DNA of 64,000 nt from Nymphalis io (taxonomy: Eukaryota > Arthropoda > Insecta > Lepidoptera > Nymphalidae). Of the stretch, positions 11,901 to 22,400 are shown piece after piece (the first letter of the stretch is position 1; each line of letters opens with the position of its first letter). The notes under the pieces are model-generated. The model was given only the letters and a program-made list of their open reading frames with translations, was not told the origin of the DNA and ran no database searches. Position numbers and translations under genes: made by a program. Location: the NCBI RefSeq assembly GCF_905147045.1, contig NC_065906.1, positions 372,001 to 436,000 of the forward strand, written 5' to 3'.

Positions 11901-12998
11901 TGAACTCGTGTAACAATGGGGCTCGCTCGCTTCCCTGATGTCTGTCCATATAGGTGCTAGGCCGGCACGCTGTAATGAAACGAGTACGTACACCATGAGC
12001 TCTATGATAAAGTTTTTTTTTCAGCGAAGTGATTACAATCTTCCGTCTGAGGCATTTAATAAAATTCTAGTTGGTATGTTATTTATGAACTATTTCGTTC
12101 TGATATATACACTTGTTTATTTCATTTATATCATAAATAACAAAATCAAAACACAATAATATATAAAATCGATCCCGTTGCAGAGAACATCTGTGGAATT
12201 TCGCCACAATTGCCGCAGATTACTTGGTGGTAGGGCTTTATGCGCCAGTGTAAATACAGCCACAAGTGACATAACATATTAATTCCCAAGGCTTGTGGCG
12301 CATTGACGACGTAATGGTTAATATTTCTTGCATCGCCCATGTCATTGGGCGGTGACCACTTACCATCAAGTGTCCTATTTGCACGTTAGCCTACCTATAA
12401 CACAAAAATAAAAAAAGAAGACGATGATTGTTTAAGAATTGTAACTTAACGGCTAAAGCATCTTTATAGCATTTCATTTTTATAGAAACATACATAACAT
12501 GTACATATGATTTACTTATAATAAAAATTTTCAATTCCAAACAGTAAATGCCGAGATAGTCCAGTGGTTTGAACGCGTGAATCTGAACCGATGATCGTGG
12601 GTTTAAACCGGGCTAGCACCACTGAATTTCCATGTGCTTAATTTGTGTTTATAATTCATCTCGTGCTTGACGGCGAAGGGAAACATCGTGAGGAAACCCG
12701 CATGTGTTTCACTGAAATTCTGAATTTAATGGAATAAGCTCCAAACCTTCTAATCAAAAAAAAGAGTGCCTTAGCCCAGCAGTGGGACATTCACGGTACT
12801 GTACTGTAAACAGTAGAATCCTCAACTTACCTTAAATCTGCCGTTAACTCCACTAAGCGAACCATATGGAATACCGAGATAAGAAATGAAACCATCGCTA
12901 TGGACGCCGCGGATCTTCCCTTGAGCTATGTTTATCACGTCCTTTGATGTGATCCGTGTTACAGACAACATTAAAATCAAGACAATTATTGTCGCCAT
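8777..12998 (-). CDS. Carboxylesterase CE3 (complete, 5 exons, 506 aa)
   Basis: Exons 12998-12831, 11969-11755, 11461-10763, 10691-10437 and 8960-8777 (168+215+699+255+184 = 1521 nt) join in frame at GT/AG junctions. A signal peptide (ATIIVLILMLSVTRI) indicates secretion. The catalytic triad is visible: Ser about 178 in VAGQSFG, Glu about 299 in IIGYTNNEA, His about 409 in TGAAHSDELAYLF. The expected ester hydrolase reaction is nucleophilic attack by Ser with acyl-enzyme turnover. Two oddities: the oxyanion segment is TGGSG (about 104-108) instead of HGGG, and the following loop is several residues shorter than usual, with NYRLG reading RHRLG. Substrate unknown; juvenile-hormone, odorant or dietary ester hydrolysis are family possibilities only. 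At 506 aa it is a little short for the family (usually about 550). Confidence 0.88.
9195..9700 (-). mobile_element. LINE reverse-transcriptase C-terminal remnant (in CE3 intron 4)
   Basis: On the minus strand broken frames give SCMEYC, LWDGSAKKYLQTLELIERRA and LWNALPESVFPDRYNVGVFK, the C-terminal part of a non-LTR reverse transcriptase. The better-preserved relative is the element at 55235-56596. Interrupted by stops. Confidence 0.7.
9821..9942 (-). mobile_element. RTE-type LINE 3' end with ATG/CAT repeat tail
   Basis: The minus strand reads GRPPARWSDDIRKVTGSG, WGLRAEDRVETIER then stop, the standard C-terminus of lepidopteran RTE-like LINEs, followed by a short (GAT)n tail at 9811-9822. Confidence 0.65.
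10437..10691 (-). CDS. CE3 exon 4 (catalytic His)
   Basis: Acceptor TTTTACAG. It encodes RDAYFLGHIHRSVRL, YYYQFSYSG, GAAHSDELAYLF and LWTNFVKH, then donor TT/GTAAGT. Confidence 0.87.
10763..11461 (-). CDS. CE3 exon 3 (nucleophile and acid)
   Basis: The first base completes Arg, then LGPVGFLCLSEDKIPGNAGL. Contains the GQSFG elbow and YTNNEA acid motif. Ends CAC AG before GTATGT. Confidence 0.88.
11755..11755 (-). other. CE3 splice donor at the NYR/LG-type junction
   Basis: Last base of exon 2. The AG/G split inside an Arg codon is the same in CE3 and CE4 (24402), marking an ancestral intron that CE2 lacks. Confidence 0.75.
11755..11969 (-). CDS. CE3 exon 2 (oxyanion segment)
   Basis: Acceptor CATTACAG and donor AG/GTGAAT. 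It encodes RAGLAPIWTDIREAS, the conserved Cys pair (PHCYTSS, VEECLKLDVHVP) and LPVLAWVTGGSG. It ends two bases into an Arg codon. Confidence 0.83.
12220..12400 (+). repeat. SINE family A, internally deleted (CE3 intron 1)
   Basis: Head TGGTGGTAGGGCTTTATGCG joins directly to the ACAAGTGACATAACAT half and runs to ACCACTTACCATCAAGTG. Lies in the intron between CE3 exons 1 and 2. Confidence 0.7.
12551..12800 (+). repeat. SINE family B (CE3 intron 1)
   Basis: tRNA-like head CCGAGATAGTCCAGTGG with a degraded B-box GGGTTTAAACCG, body CTCGTGCTTGACGGCGAAGG, tail CCTTAGCCCAGCAGTGGGAC. Orientation opposite to CE3 transcription. Confidence 0.75.
12831..12998 (-). CDS. CE3 exon 1 (signal peptide)
   Basis: ATG at 12998 gives a hydrophobic leader then DVINIAQGKIRGV and YLGIPYG, closing in RFK before GTAAGT (56 codons, phase 0). 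Same position and phase as CE1. Confidence 0.85.
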
Positions 12999-13058
12999 TA
13001 TAAATTTTGGAACTGCCTATTTCTATGGAAGATATATCCTCGGTTGTTTTTTGAAAGC

Positions 13059-13072
13059 TATAAATACTTTAT
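13059..13072 (-). promoter_or_regulatory. Possible CE3 TATA-like element
   Basis: AGTATTTATAGC on the minus strand, about 65 bases upstream of the CE3 start codon. The distance suits a short 5' leader, but AT-richness makes this weak. Confidence 0.25.
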
Positions 13073-14024
13073 CAATATCGCTGGCTGTGTGAGCCGTCAG
13101 CTTGTTCAATAAGTTATTAGTGAGTCGTTATCACGTTTTGACTACTAAACATCAATCGCGTGCCGATGATATGAGTTCGCGCTCTGATGAATTGCGCTTT
13201 TCATCAAATGTTACTATCTCGTGTGTTAGAATGTTGTGGACTTGTGTAGTACAATTTAATATTATATTTCCAGTAAAAAGTGTGTTATCCAAATCGGAGT
13301 AAGTCAATAATCGTTATTTCTTGTCAGTCTCTCATCTCATTTGATCATAAACTACCCGACGATCGGTCTGGTTCTTATAAAATACGTATATATATATACA
13401 TATATTTTGAATATTACAACTTCATTATCGTTCATCGAAGTATATATGTATATACGTATACTGTATATACGTAACTTTATATAGAGGTGCCGAAGAAAGG
13501 TATAGTGATGTTTCAATTCGTAGCGAAATATGTAAAATGTAAGTTTTGTTTAAGTTCTTAACTCGAAACGTTTTTTTGGTTTTCTAGTGTAATTTTTTAT
13601 CATTGATAGCCGGACGGGCTAATAGTCCGCCTACCTATTATTAATAAAAAAATGCATTCAAAAGTTGAATGTAAAAACGAATCCTTTTACAGAGATATTA
13701 ATAAAATTCCTCGATTGAAATATTCACATCCATATTTCTGACATTCAACTGACGTGACTACATTGAACATCCGACGGATTCCGAGAATGTACCTCGTTTC
13801 CAGCACAATGCACTTTTACCTTTTACTATTGAAAATGTAATATTCGCTATTGCAATTCAAAATTGCTTCGTATTATGAGCTGTTTAATGACAAACTCATT
13901 GTGTCGTGTCACAAATGGAACTAATTTCTTCCGCGTTATAATATGATTTAATTAAGTCTTTAAAGTAATTTAAATTATAATTAACTTGCAAGAGAGCAGC
14001 GGAAAAAATGTTGTATTTAGGTAG
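13073..14024. other. Intergenic, upstream of CE3
   Basis: AT-rich with TA-rich patches near 13385-13480. No gene recognised. Confidence 0.35.
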
Positions 14025-14270
14025 ATCTTAACGGATGCTCGCGGGTTGAAATCTAATCACCAGTTTTTAATATGTTGACTTGTATGTTTATCATTGATCT
14101 TGTGCTCAGAGGTGAAGCAAAACATTTGTATTTATTACATAATCACCGCTTCCACAGTATTCACATGTGACAGCTGACACCAATAAATAATTATACACTA
14201 AGAGTTTAGCGAAATAAGCTTTGGTCCTTCGCAGAAGGGGAATCGTTTGCCCTGCGTTGTGCGGGGCGAG
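14025..14270 (+). repeat. Degenerate SINE family B copy
   Basis: Recognisable phrases GATCTTAACGGATGCTCG, CGGGTTGAAATC and GATCTTGTGCTCAGAGGTGAA, in family-B order but heavily diverged. Confidence 0.4.
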
Positions 14271-14964
14271 TATATGCCGAATCTACATTATTTATTATTC
14301 CAGACTATATTTTCTACATATACTGTGTTAACTAGTTTAAACCTTGACGATGGCGGATATGAAATATTATAGCTTATAAATATTACATATAATTTATTTA
14401 ATTAAAAACGTTATAGGACACAGACCACCGATATTTTTCGCCACATCTCGATATAATCATTTTGTATTACGAACTATTGCTAGTTTTATGTATTTTAAAA
14501 TGACGACTCAAAAGTCTGTAAAGGCATATAAATGAATATTTCGATTATATTTGTAGCGATTAAACTATAAAGTTTAACGAAGAGTTTTAAGTCATATAAC
14601 TCTACTACTACATACTAATCTAAATACGTAAGTATATAATACTCAATGTTCATTGTCGCCATCTTATAATCGTAGGTAGTGATTTACCAATTCATCCATT
14701 ATTCAACCGCCACACATCAATATTTTGTATTTCTGTGTTCTGAATCGAATGGCGAGTGGTCATTACAAGTACAAGATGTATGAGATCGTAGACGCCATAG
14801 TTGGGACAGCATTAAGAACTTCTTGCAGTGTCCGTGTTTATTTACCAAGGTTACTATTTTGCTATTTTACTATCTTTATATACAATACAAACTTAGCTTT
14901 ATATATTATACTAGCACTTGGCCATAGTCCAAAATTCAGTTAAACAGGATTAAAAGGCCAGTAC
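14271..14964. other. No gene recognised
   Basis: AT-rich intergenic stretch. The open frame at 14725-14943 resembles nothing known. Confidence 0.35.
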
Positions 14965-15122
14965 GGTATACTAACACTGCTGAGCTAAGGCCTCCTCTCT
15001 CTTTTTGAAGATAAGGTTTGGAGCTTATTCCACCACGCTGTTCCAATGCGGGTTGATGGAATACACATGTGGCAGACTTTCAGTGAAATTAGACACATGC
15101 AGGTTTCGTAGCGTGAGAGCCG
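14965..15122 (-). repeat. SINE family B, 3' half
   Basis: Minus-strand tail half: GCTGAGCTAAGGCCTCCTCT, GGAGCTTATTCCACCACGCT and GAAATTAGACACATGCAGGT, lacking the tRNA-like head. Confidence 0.7.
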
Positions 15123-15164
15123 ATACTTGAACTCGTTAATTGACATTTTTTATAGTGGATAGTA

Positions 15165-15682
15165 ATTTATTATAATGTTGTACTTCTTCAAACGTTATAT
15201 CTTTTCTTGCATACTTAGTTCTAATTTTCGGGAGAACTAGTAAACTAGGTCGGCGGGTGCTACGCTTACTTACATGCTTCACAAAGGACAAGTCAGAATG
15301 TATGGATTTACTAATGATTTTTCGTATTTTTATGTTTTTATGTTTCTTATATATATATATAAAGCTGTCGTAGGTTCATAATCCTTGTTTTATTGTAAAT
15401 TTTTATTGTAGGTGTTAGAGAGGGATATCCAAAAAGTATTTTTACTATTTTATTTTGTTTCCTTCCAAGTTCTTGTAATTTTGTTTTAGCAGCATTACCC
15501 CATATTCCGATTAAATATAACAGATGTGACTTGACCAAGAAGTTGTAAATAGTATAAAGTAGTTTCTGAGGTATGCACGTAGAAATATTTTTTATTGAAC
15601 CAATTAAAGAAAAAAGTTTTTTCTTAATGTGGTCTATGTGGTTGTTAAAAGTTAGATAGTTGTCTATCCTTAAACCAACTTC
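15165..15682 (-). mobile_element. LINE reverse-transcriptase C-terminal fragment
   Basis: Minus strand: VGLRIDNYLTFNNHIDHIKK, NFLVKSHLLYLIGIWGNAA and KNKIVKILFGYPSLTPTI, then after a frame break at the TA repeat (15348-15360) HSDLSFVKHVSKRSTRRPSL. Typical thumb and C-terminal region of a non-LTR reverse transcriptase. The open frame reads on from the neighbouring SINE, so that fusion is accidental. Confidence 0.72.
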
Positions 15683-15955
15683 ACTGGTGGTAGGGCTTTG
15701 TGCAAGCTCGTCTGGGTACCACCCACTCATCAGATATTCTACCGCAAAACAGCAGTACTGTTGTGGTATTGTTGTGTTCCGGTTTGAAGGGTGAGTGAGC
15801 CAGTGTAATTACAGGCACAAAGGACATAAAATCTTAGTTCCCAAGGTTGGTGGCGCATTGGATATGTAAGCGATGGTTGACATTTCTTACAATGCCAATG
15901 TCTAAGGGCGTTGGTGACCACTTACCATCAGGTGGTCCATATGCTCGTCCGCCTT
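15683..15955 (+). repeat. SINE family A, near full length
   Basis: Complete unit from CTGGTGGTAGGGCTTTGTGC to GTCCGCCTTCCTATT. It sits tail-to-tail with the LINE that begins at 15956. Confidence 0.8.
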
Positions 15956-17030
15956 CCTATTTATTTATTTATTTGGGAAACAAACAATTTTAAAAACACT
16001 GTAATATAAAACAAAAATAACAAAAATCACAAATCAATCAAGTTTCCACTTAAAGCTAATACACAAAAAAAAATAACAAATTGAATTAAATTAAATTAAA
16101 ATTGAAAGTAAAACAAAAATAAAAACTGCAAATACATTATCACTTTAGGTAAAAGAGTTAAAAACAATTAGCATTTTAAGATATCACAAACTGCTCTTTT
16201 ATAAACACCAATTTTTGGGCAAAAAATATCTAAGTTTTGGAGGTTATTATTATAATTTAGGCAAGAACGGTACAAAAACACATTCTTTGTAAATTTATTT
16301 TTACATGAGGGTACAAAGAACAAAGAATTATTTCTAGCAGTAAGACGAGGACATTTAAATAATATGTTACTTAGAAGATTTAGAGTCAACCATGTTATTA
16401 ATTATTTTATACAAATCTATTTGGTCTCTTAATTGTCTACGCACAGTTAATGGGACTATTCTAGAGATATCTTTGTTATCAGATAAACCAGCTCTAAATC
16501 GCAAATTTTTTAAGAACTTATTTTGTAATCTTTCTATTTTATCTACGTAGATGTTATAATTGGGATTCCAAACTGTGGAACAATATTCAAGTATGGACCT
16601 AACATATGCGTTGAATAAAAGAATAAGGGTGGAGCAATGTGTAAATTCTTTACTCAATCTTAAGATGAACCCAAGCATACGATAAGCCTTAGAAGTAATA
16701 TACTCGATATGACAAGTAAACGATAACTTGTGGTCTAAAAATACACCCAGATCCCTAACCTCTGATATTCTGGCTAATAATGTATCCTGCAGTGAGTAAT
16801 TATATACTATAGGTTTCTTTTTCCTTGTGAACGTTATTATGTTACATTTTTTTATATTTAGATATAAGAGATTTTAACGCAATAGTTGCTTAAGTTATTA
16901 AGGTCAGATTGAAGTGATACACAGTCTTGAGTCGAGTTTATAGTTTTAAAAATTTTCATATCATCCGCATAGAGTAAAATATTGCAATTAGAAATGATTT
17001 GGGTAATGTCATTAATAAAAATATTCTATA
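15956..17030 (-). mobile_element. Non-LTR retrotransposon (LINE), 5'-truncated
   Basis: On the minus strand: NCNILLYADDMKIFK (catalytic YADD), ARISEVRDLGVFLDHKLSF, LLFNAYVRSILEYCSTVWNP, ERLQNKFLKNLRFRA and NSLFFVPSCKNKFTKN, with frame breaks near 16840 and 16375. Its 3' end is an (AATA)n tail at 15956-15975. Jockey/CR1-like by motif style. No complete ORF remains. Confidence 0.78.
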
Positions 17031-17357
17031 AAAAAAAAACAAGATATTTTTCGCAAGTTTTCTGTTCGATTGGAATGTTGTTAACGGTTAGCGCATCATG
17101 CTGTGGAACAGTTTTCTTTTTTTACTTAAATATAATATAACATGTCTTGGAAGCATTTATCGTTATTATATTATAATGGAAATCTTCTTGTGCTTTAGCA
17201 ATAATATCATTTATGTTGGTTCCAAAATAAAACAAGCAAGTGTCATGCGCATACAAAGTTAAGTGACCAAGTAGTTCCAATGCTGAGATGGTATTTACGA
17301 TATTAGTGCAATTATTATTATTCTAGTAATTAATGATAAATGAATATGGATACTGAA

Positions 17358-17459
17358 TTATTGTAATGCCTCCTTATATACTATATTACGTGTATAACAT
17401 CCATTTGCTAAAACAACAACGTCTTTGGCATGTTTTACACGTGAACATGCTACATATAG
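17358..17459 (-). pseudogene. Helitron helicase C-terminal remnant
   Basis: 33 codons reading LYVACSRVKHAKDVVV and GCYTRNIVYKEALQ then stop. The LYVACSRV box and the NIVYKEAL end are typical of the Pif1-like helicase C-terminus of Helitrons (rolling-circle transposons). A stop codon lies immediately upstream, so only the tail survives. Confidence 0.6.
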
Positions 17460-17975
17460 TTAGTTATAAAAAATTACAACCCGTCTTATCTAATAAAATA
17501 TAAGAATAAAACTAAACAATTTAATGCAAACTTTATGAAACCCTAAAATTAAAGAATAGGTAACCTTAAAAGTAAAAAGTAATAATCTATAAAATTTCTA
17601 AAAAAAAAATTTACTTAGAAGTTAAGACTAATAGAATTACAACAGAGTTAATAATTGTAACTTAAAGCCACAAAGTATTTAATATATTAATTTAAATTGT
17701 AACAATGAAATTCATGAAAATTATAAATACAATCAAACGAAACGACGACAGAATAACGACAACGAAAATTTGAACAAAACCGCGAAACTCGAATGCTAAA
17801 ATGTAAGGCAGAAGGTCACACTACTCCGGAAAATCTGGACACTGCGATTCACAAATTGACGTATTTAGCACACTGCCATCTATGGACTAATGGCCGCAAC
17901 ATATACGTATATTTTTATAACTTTTGATACATTTAACCGATCTTTATGAAATAAAGACAAACGGAATCTTGAAAT
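17460..17975. repeat. Interspersed repeat G (Helitron-associated), copy 1
   Basis: Shares phrases with 59315-59900, for example GAAAATCTGGACAC, GCGATTCA, AAATTGAC and GCCATCTATGG in the same order and strand. Lies directly beside the helicase remnant. Confidence 0.55.
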
Positions 17976-19248
17976 ACTTATTATAACAATTCAGTTATAT
18001 CAATTTGTAATTTTTACCCGTTTATAAGATTAAACTGGACAATCAGACTGACAAAAATGAAAAAAAAATGATTGTTTTGCTTTTGGTAACTCGCAAATTG
18101 CCATATTAACTTTAAAAGAGGCGGTTATTTTAAAATCACAAACAGACACTTCAATTTTATTTATATGTATGGATATACTTAGCTACAAATAATTCAATCA
18201 AACAACGAGATTCTGACAAAAATGAAATAAATTATTATTAAGTTTTCATACATAATATTTTATTAAGAAATCGTAAGTACATTATGGAAAAAACTGTTTA
18301 CAAACTAAACTTATCAATAAATGTCACCGATTATTTTGTACACTTGCTGTAAACTAAAATAATATCATAATGCTGTATGTATTACAGAACAAAGTATGAT
18401 TAAGCTTTTTACTCTCATCCGAGGACGCTATTATCAGTCATATAAAATTGGTTCTGTTTACAGATAGCTCACAAAAGAATCAGCTTGTATCGTAAAAACT
18501 ACAAAAAGAAAATCTCCTTAATCTTAGTAATACGTTCATATCAACGCGTCCACATCACTGGAGCGAAACTATAAGAAATAAACTAAATAGTGAACAGATT
18601 AACAGTTTCGTTTTGGAAATCATTCTTGAATCGTCAGTTATAGCACGTTACGGATATGACGTCACCGATGCTTAATTTTTTTTCTAATTTAGAATGTTTA
18701 AAGGTTCTATAACTCAAGTCTAATTCAAACACGATTTTAATATAAATAGGAATAAAAATAAGTATTTTTAATCAACAAATTAACATTTGTGCCATAAATT
18801 GTTGAAAATGACTGTAATTTTTTAGGCCATTATTATACTTAAGAATGAATTATCTACAAGACAGATATAAATAAATATATATAGAGCCTCTCCAGAGTCT
18901 ACAGGCCTTAGTACGTATTTTCAGTCTGAGGGACTGTAGCGTCATCGTTACATGAATTAGCGCAAAAACCCTTTTTTTATTTAATTAAAAACACAGTAAG
19001 TTATATTTAAAAGTTAAATTAACTATATCTAAACAATCTAATCCTAAAATTAAAAAAAATGCTATTCATTAGAGCGCTGACCTAGTAGGAGCAATCTAAT
19101 GTAAAAAATAATTATAAAAGAAAATATTTCAGGTACAGTTAAATCCAATAATTGTGGACGGTTCAATCTCGACCTTAATTAGGAAATAAATAGTCACACG
19201 ATCACAAACGGCACACAATTAACACAACACAAAAATAATGTCTCATAT
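17976..19248. other. Intergenic, downstream of CE4
   Basis: AT-rich DNA that must contain the CE4 3' UTR end. One candidate AATAAA on the minus strand lies near 18974-18979, about 270 bases past the stop. No other gene recognised. Confidence 0.35.
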
Positions 19249-19420
19249 TTAACTGGTCCTGTTCTGTAAACTGTCGAAGAACTGCACCATATCCTGCTGT
19301 TCGTCGTTCAGCTCCGTGAACCTGAAGAACATGGGCATGTCGATGTTCTGATACTGGACGGGCAATCGCTCCTCGACCGCTGGCCAGTTTGACAGTGGAC
19401 GTTGATTGCAAGTGGGATCA
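19249..19420 (-). CDS. CE4 exon 6 (C-terminus)
   Basis: Acceptor GTTTCTAG; NDPTCNQRPLSNWPAVEERL, PMFFRFTELNDEQQDMVQFF, ending QNRTS and TAA. The DPT and W-P spacing is the usual C-terminal strand of the family. Confidence 0.86.
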
Positions 19421-22400
19421 CTAGAAACGTTAACAAGGAAATTATAAAAACGAAACGAATAAATTAAAAACGGCAATAAAATGAGTAAATCCACGTTCTA
19501 TACCTTATTCGCTTATACTTACATAAAAAAGAGAGATAGATTATAAAAAAGAGTTATCAGACCAATACTACACTCACATTTATCAGTAAAATTATAAAAT
19601 AAATCAAACCAAAGTATACTTCGTACAAGAGTTTTCTTCTTGGATTTAAATACAGAAATTGAAGAGCTACAAGCCAATTTTGAATCGTCAATTTACGAGA
19701 GATAAATTATTTGTAAAAATAAACCATCACCGGTTTCGAAAAGTGGTTTATGTCGAAAACTGGTGAGAACGTCAGCAATCGATAGTTACAGTTTGATGAA
19801 AATAAAATTACGCTAATCAACTGTACACAATACAATTTATACAAACAATAATACTAACACCACGCCTTCTTATCATATACATAAAAATTATTTTATGCCT
19901 AATATGAGTAACATGCCTATATATCCTTGCGCCTTGCGTATTATGAAATGAAATAATTCATTAACTAAGGGAAATAACTTTTAAAGGCTATTTTTCATAT
20001 ATACGAGTAATCAACATCTATGACGATTATATCCTTTAATTATTATTATATAAAATGTAAATTACATTAAAATTGTAAGACTCGTGATCATGAAAAACCC
20101 TAATTATATTGTCAAAGCTATAAATTAATATTCATTTGTACTTACTTGCAATACATGAAGTTTTTAACGAACATAGTCATCCAGTTGGCCATGAGTTCAT
20201 CCTTGCGAGTGGGTGGCGAAAAGCCTTTAACGCCGTCCATAGCATTCGCTCGGAAGACAAATGTCATATCTTCTACATGTGTAGCGCCCTTGAACTCTAA
20301 TCCTCTGGATTCCTTCATCACACTGAAATCCGGTTCATAAGAGTACTGGTACAAGAACACGGGAGCTCCATGCATTAAAACTCTTCTCTCTGCTAATTTC
20401 ATAGCGGGATAAACATAGTAAGTATCCGAGCAGCTCTTTATATACTTGTCCATGGTCGGTGCTCCATCGAAATACCTCTTGTCGACTCTCTGTGCCAAAT
20501 CCAACGCAACCTTTATCGGCACTTTATAAATAAGATTCGGTGATAAAAGCAGAAGTGGATTTTCCTTTATACGCTTTAATATGTCCATTTTTTCGAAATT
20601 TGGCCGAAATAATTCGCATTCTTTTGTCGTGAATCCAACTATTAACGGAATATTCTTTCCGCTTCCCTTTGATAATAAAACATCAGGGTCGTTGTCCAAA
20701 ATTGTGGTAACGCCTGAGAATGAGGATTCGACGACCGGCAGGAAAGCTATGATGCCAATTTGATCTTGAATTTGCTTATTGGCTTCCATGATATCTTGAA
20801 GCGGCGTGTCTATCAGCTGTCGGTGTATGTCGTCTGGGTCGGTGGCGTTGATGCCGAGATTAGATAAAAATAAATTAGCCACGACTTCTGCATATGCTGG
20901 AGACGTTGTAAAGAAGCTGGGTATCCCAGTGCCGCTCATCAATATCAGTCTGAAATTACACAGAAAATTTAAAGTTTTTTCATTGATCTTTAAATAGGAA
21001 ACAAAATTTATAAGAAAATTTGTAATTGTTTACCAAGTGATTATGAATTATTTTAATACATAAATATATATTAAACGCAAATACAAATTAAATAATATAA
21101 CAGTGGATTTAAACTGAGATGAATCTGACTTTGTCACACAGTGGTCCATACCCGCGATCATCAGTTACTTACGTATTCTAGCCACTGGGCCATCTCAGCT
21201 TATCGTAACCGTAACAGCCTGAATGTCCCACTGCTGGGCTAAAGGCCTCCTCTCCCTTTTTGAGGAGAAGGTTTGGAGCTTATTCCACCACGCTGCTCCA
21301 ATGTGGGTTACGATTGCGGTGGTGGAATACACATGTGACAAAATTTCAGTGAAATTAGACACATACTGATTTCGTCACGATGTTTTCCTTCACCGTAAAG
21401 CATGAGATGAATTATAATCATAAATTAAGCACATGAAAATTAAGTGGTACTTGCCCGGGTTTGAACCCACGATCATCGGTTAAGTTAAGTTCACGCGTTT
21501 TTAAAACTGGGCCATTTCGGTTTATATTCTTATAAGAAGAAAATAATAAAATAGTTTCCAATAGAAAGTTAATCAATTTTATCTTCAAAATAAAATATAC
21601 AATTTTACCTCTGGAACAATCCATCGGCGGCTTTGGACATAGATAGTAGATGTGCACAGCTGGCTCCGGCGCTTTGCCCCGCCAGCGTCACGTCGTTAGG
21701 ATCTCCGCCAAATGACTGGGCGTTTGCTTGCACCCACCTCAGCAGGGTTACTATGTCACGCAGGCCGTTGTTGCCGGGGATACTCGACGAGTTCAGGGAG
21801 AGGAAACCAAAGACATTTAACCTGGAAAAAGAAATAGACAAAGTAAGCCGACTAATATTATACATTTATACAAAAATTGTTGTTGCTATATCCGTATAAG
21901 ATTATTAGACATGCATCTTTTGGCACATATAAGTATTTTTTCATCAGCTTTAATACTATCCACTCTGTTGGAACTTGCCGCTAGATGGCGCTGCAGCATC
22001 GACTTCTATATCGTTCAAGCGGGCGCCTTGACAATTGATCAAAACAAGACAACATGCGGTTGCTTGTAATATTCTAAAGAATAATTGATATGACAGTATT
22101 CGTCTTCCAAACAAAACCTAAGTGCATAAGAATAAAAAAACTTATTTAACGAGATAATCATTGAACATATTTAATTCAACGCATGAAAATTTTTATTAAT
22201 CCATTTTTTAAATAATAAGGAGGTAATTATAAAATCTGCCCGCGGGCGATCGAAATTAGAATACATGATATAATTGCGTAAGTAACAGTCTGTAATCTTT
22301 CAAACGCCATTTTATTTCAATCAGAACAATTGGTTTGATATTTTGGATTTTTTTTTTTGTATAATAAATTTACTATAACGTTCAATTTATTCTTAGGCTT

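Noticed and set aside
15347..15730. 127-codon frame as a host gene
   Set aside because: Its first part is SINE family A and the rest a LINE reverse-transcriptase fragment.
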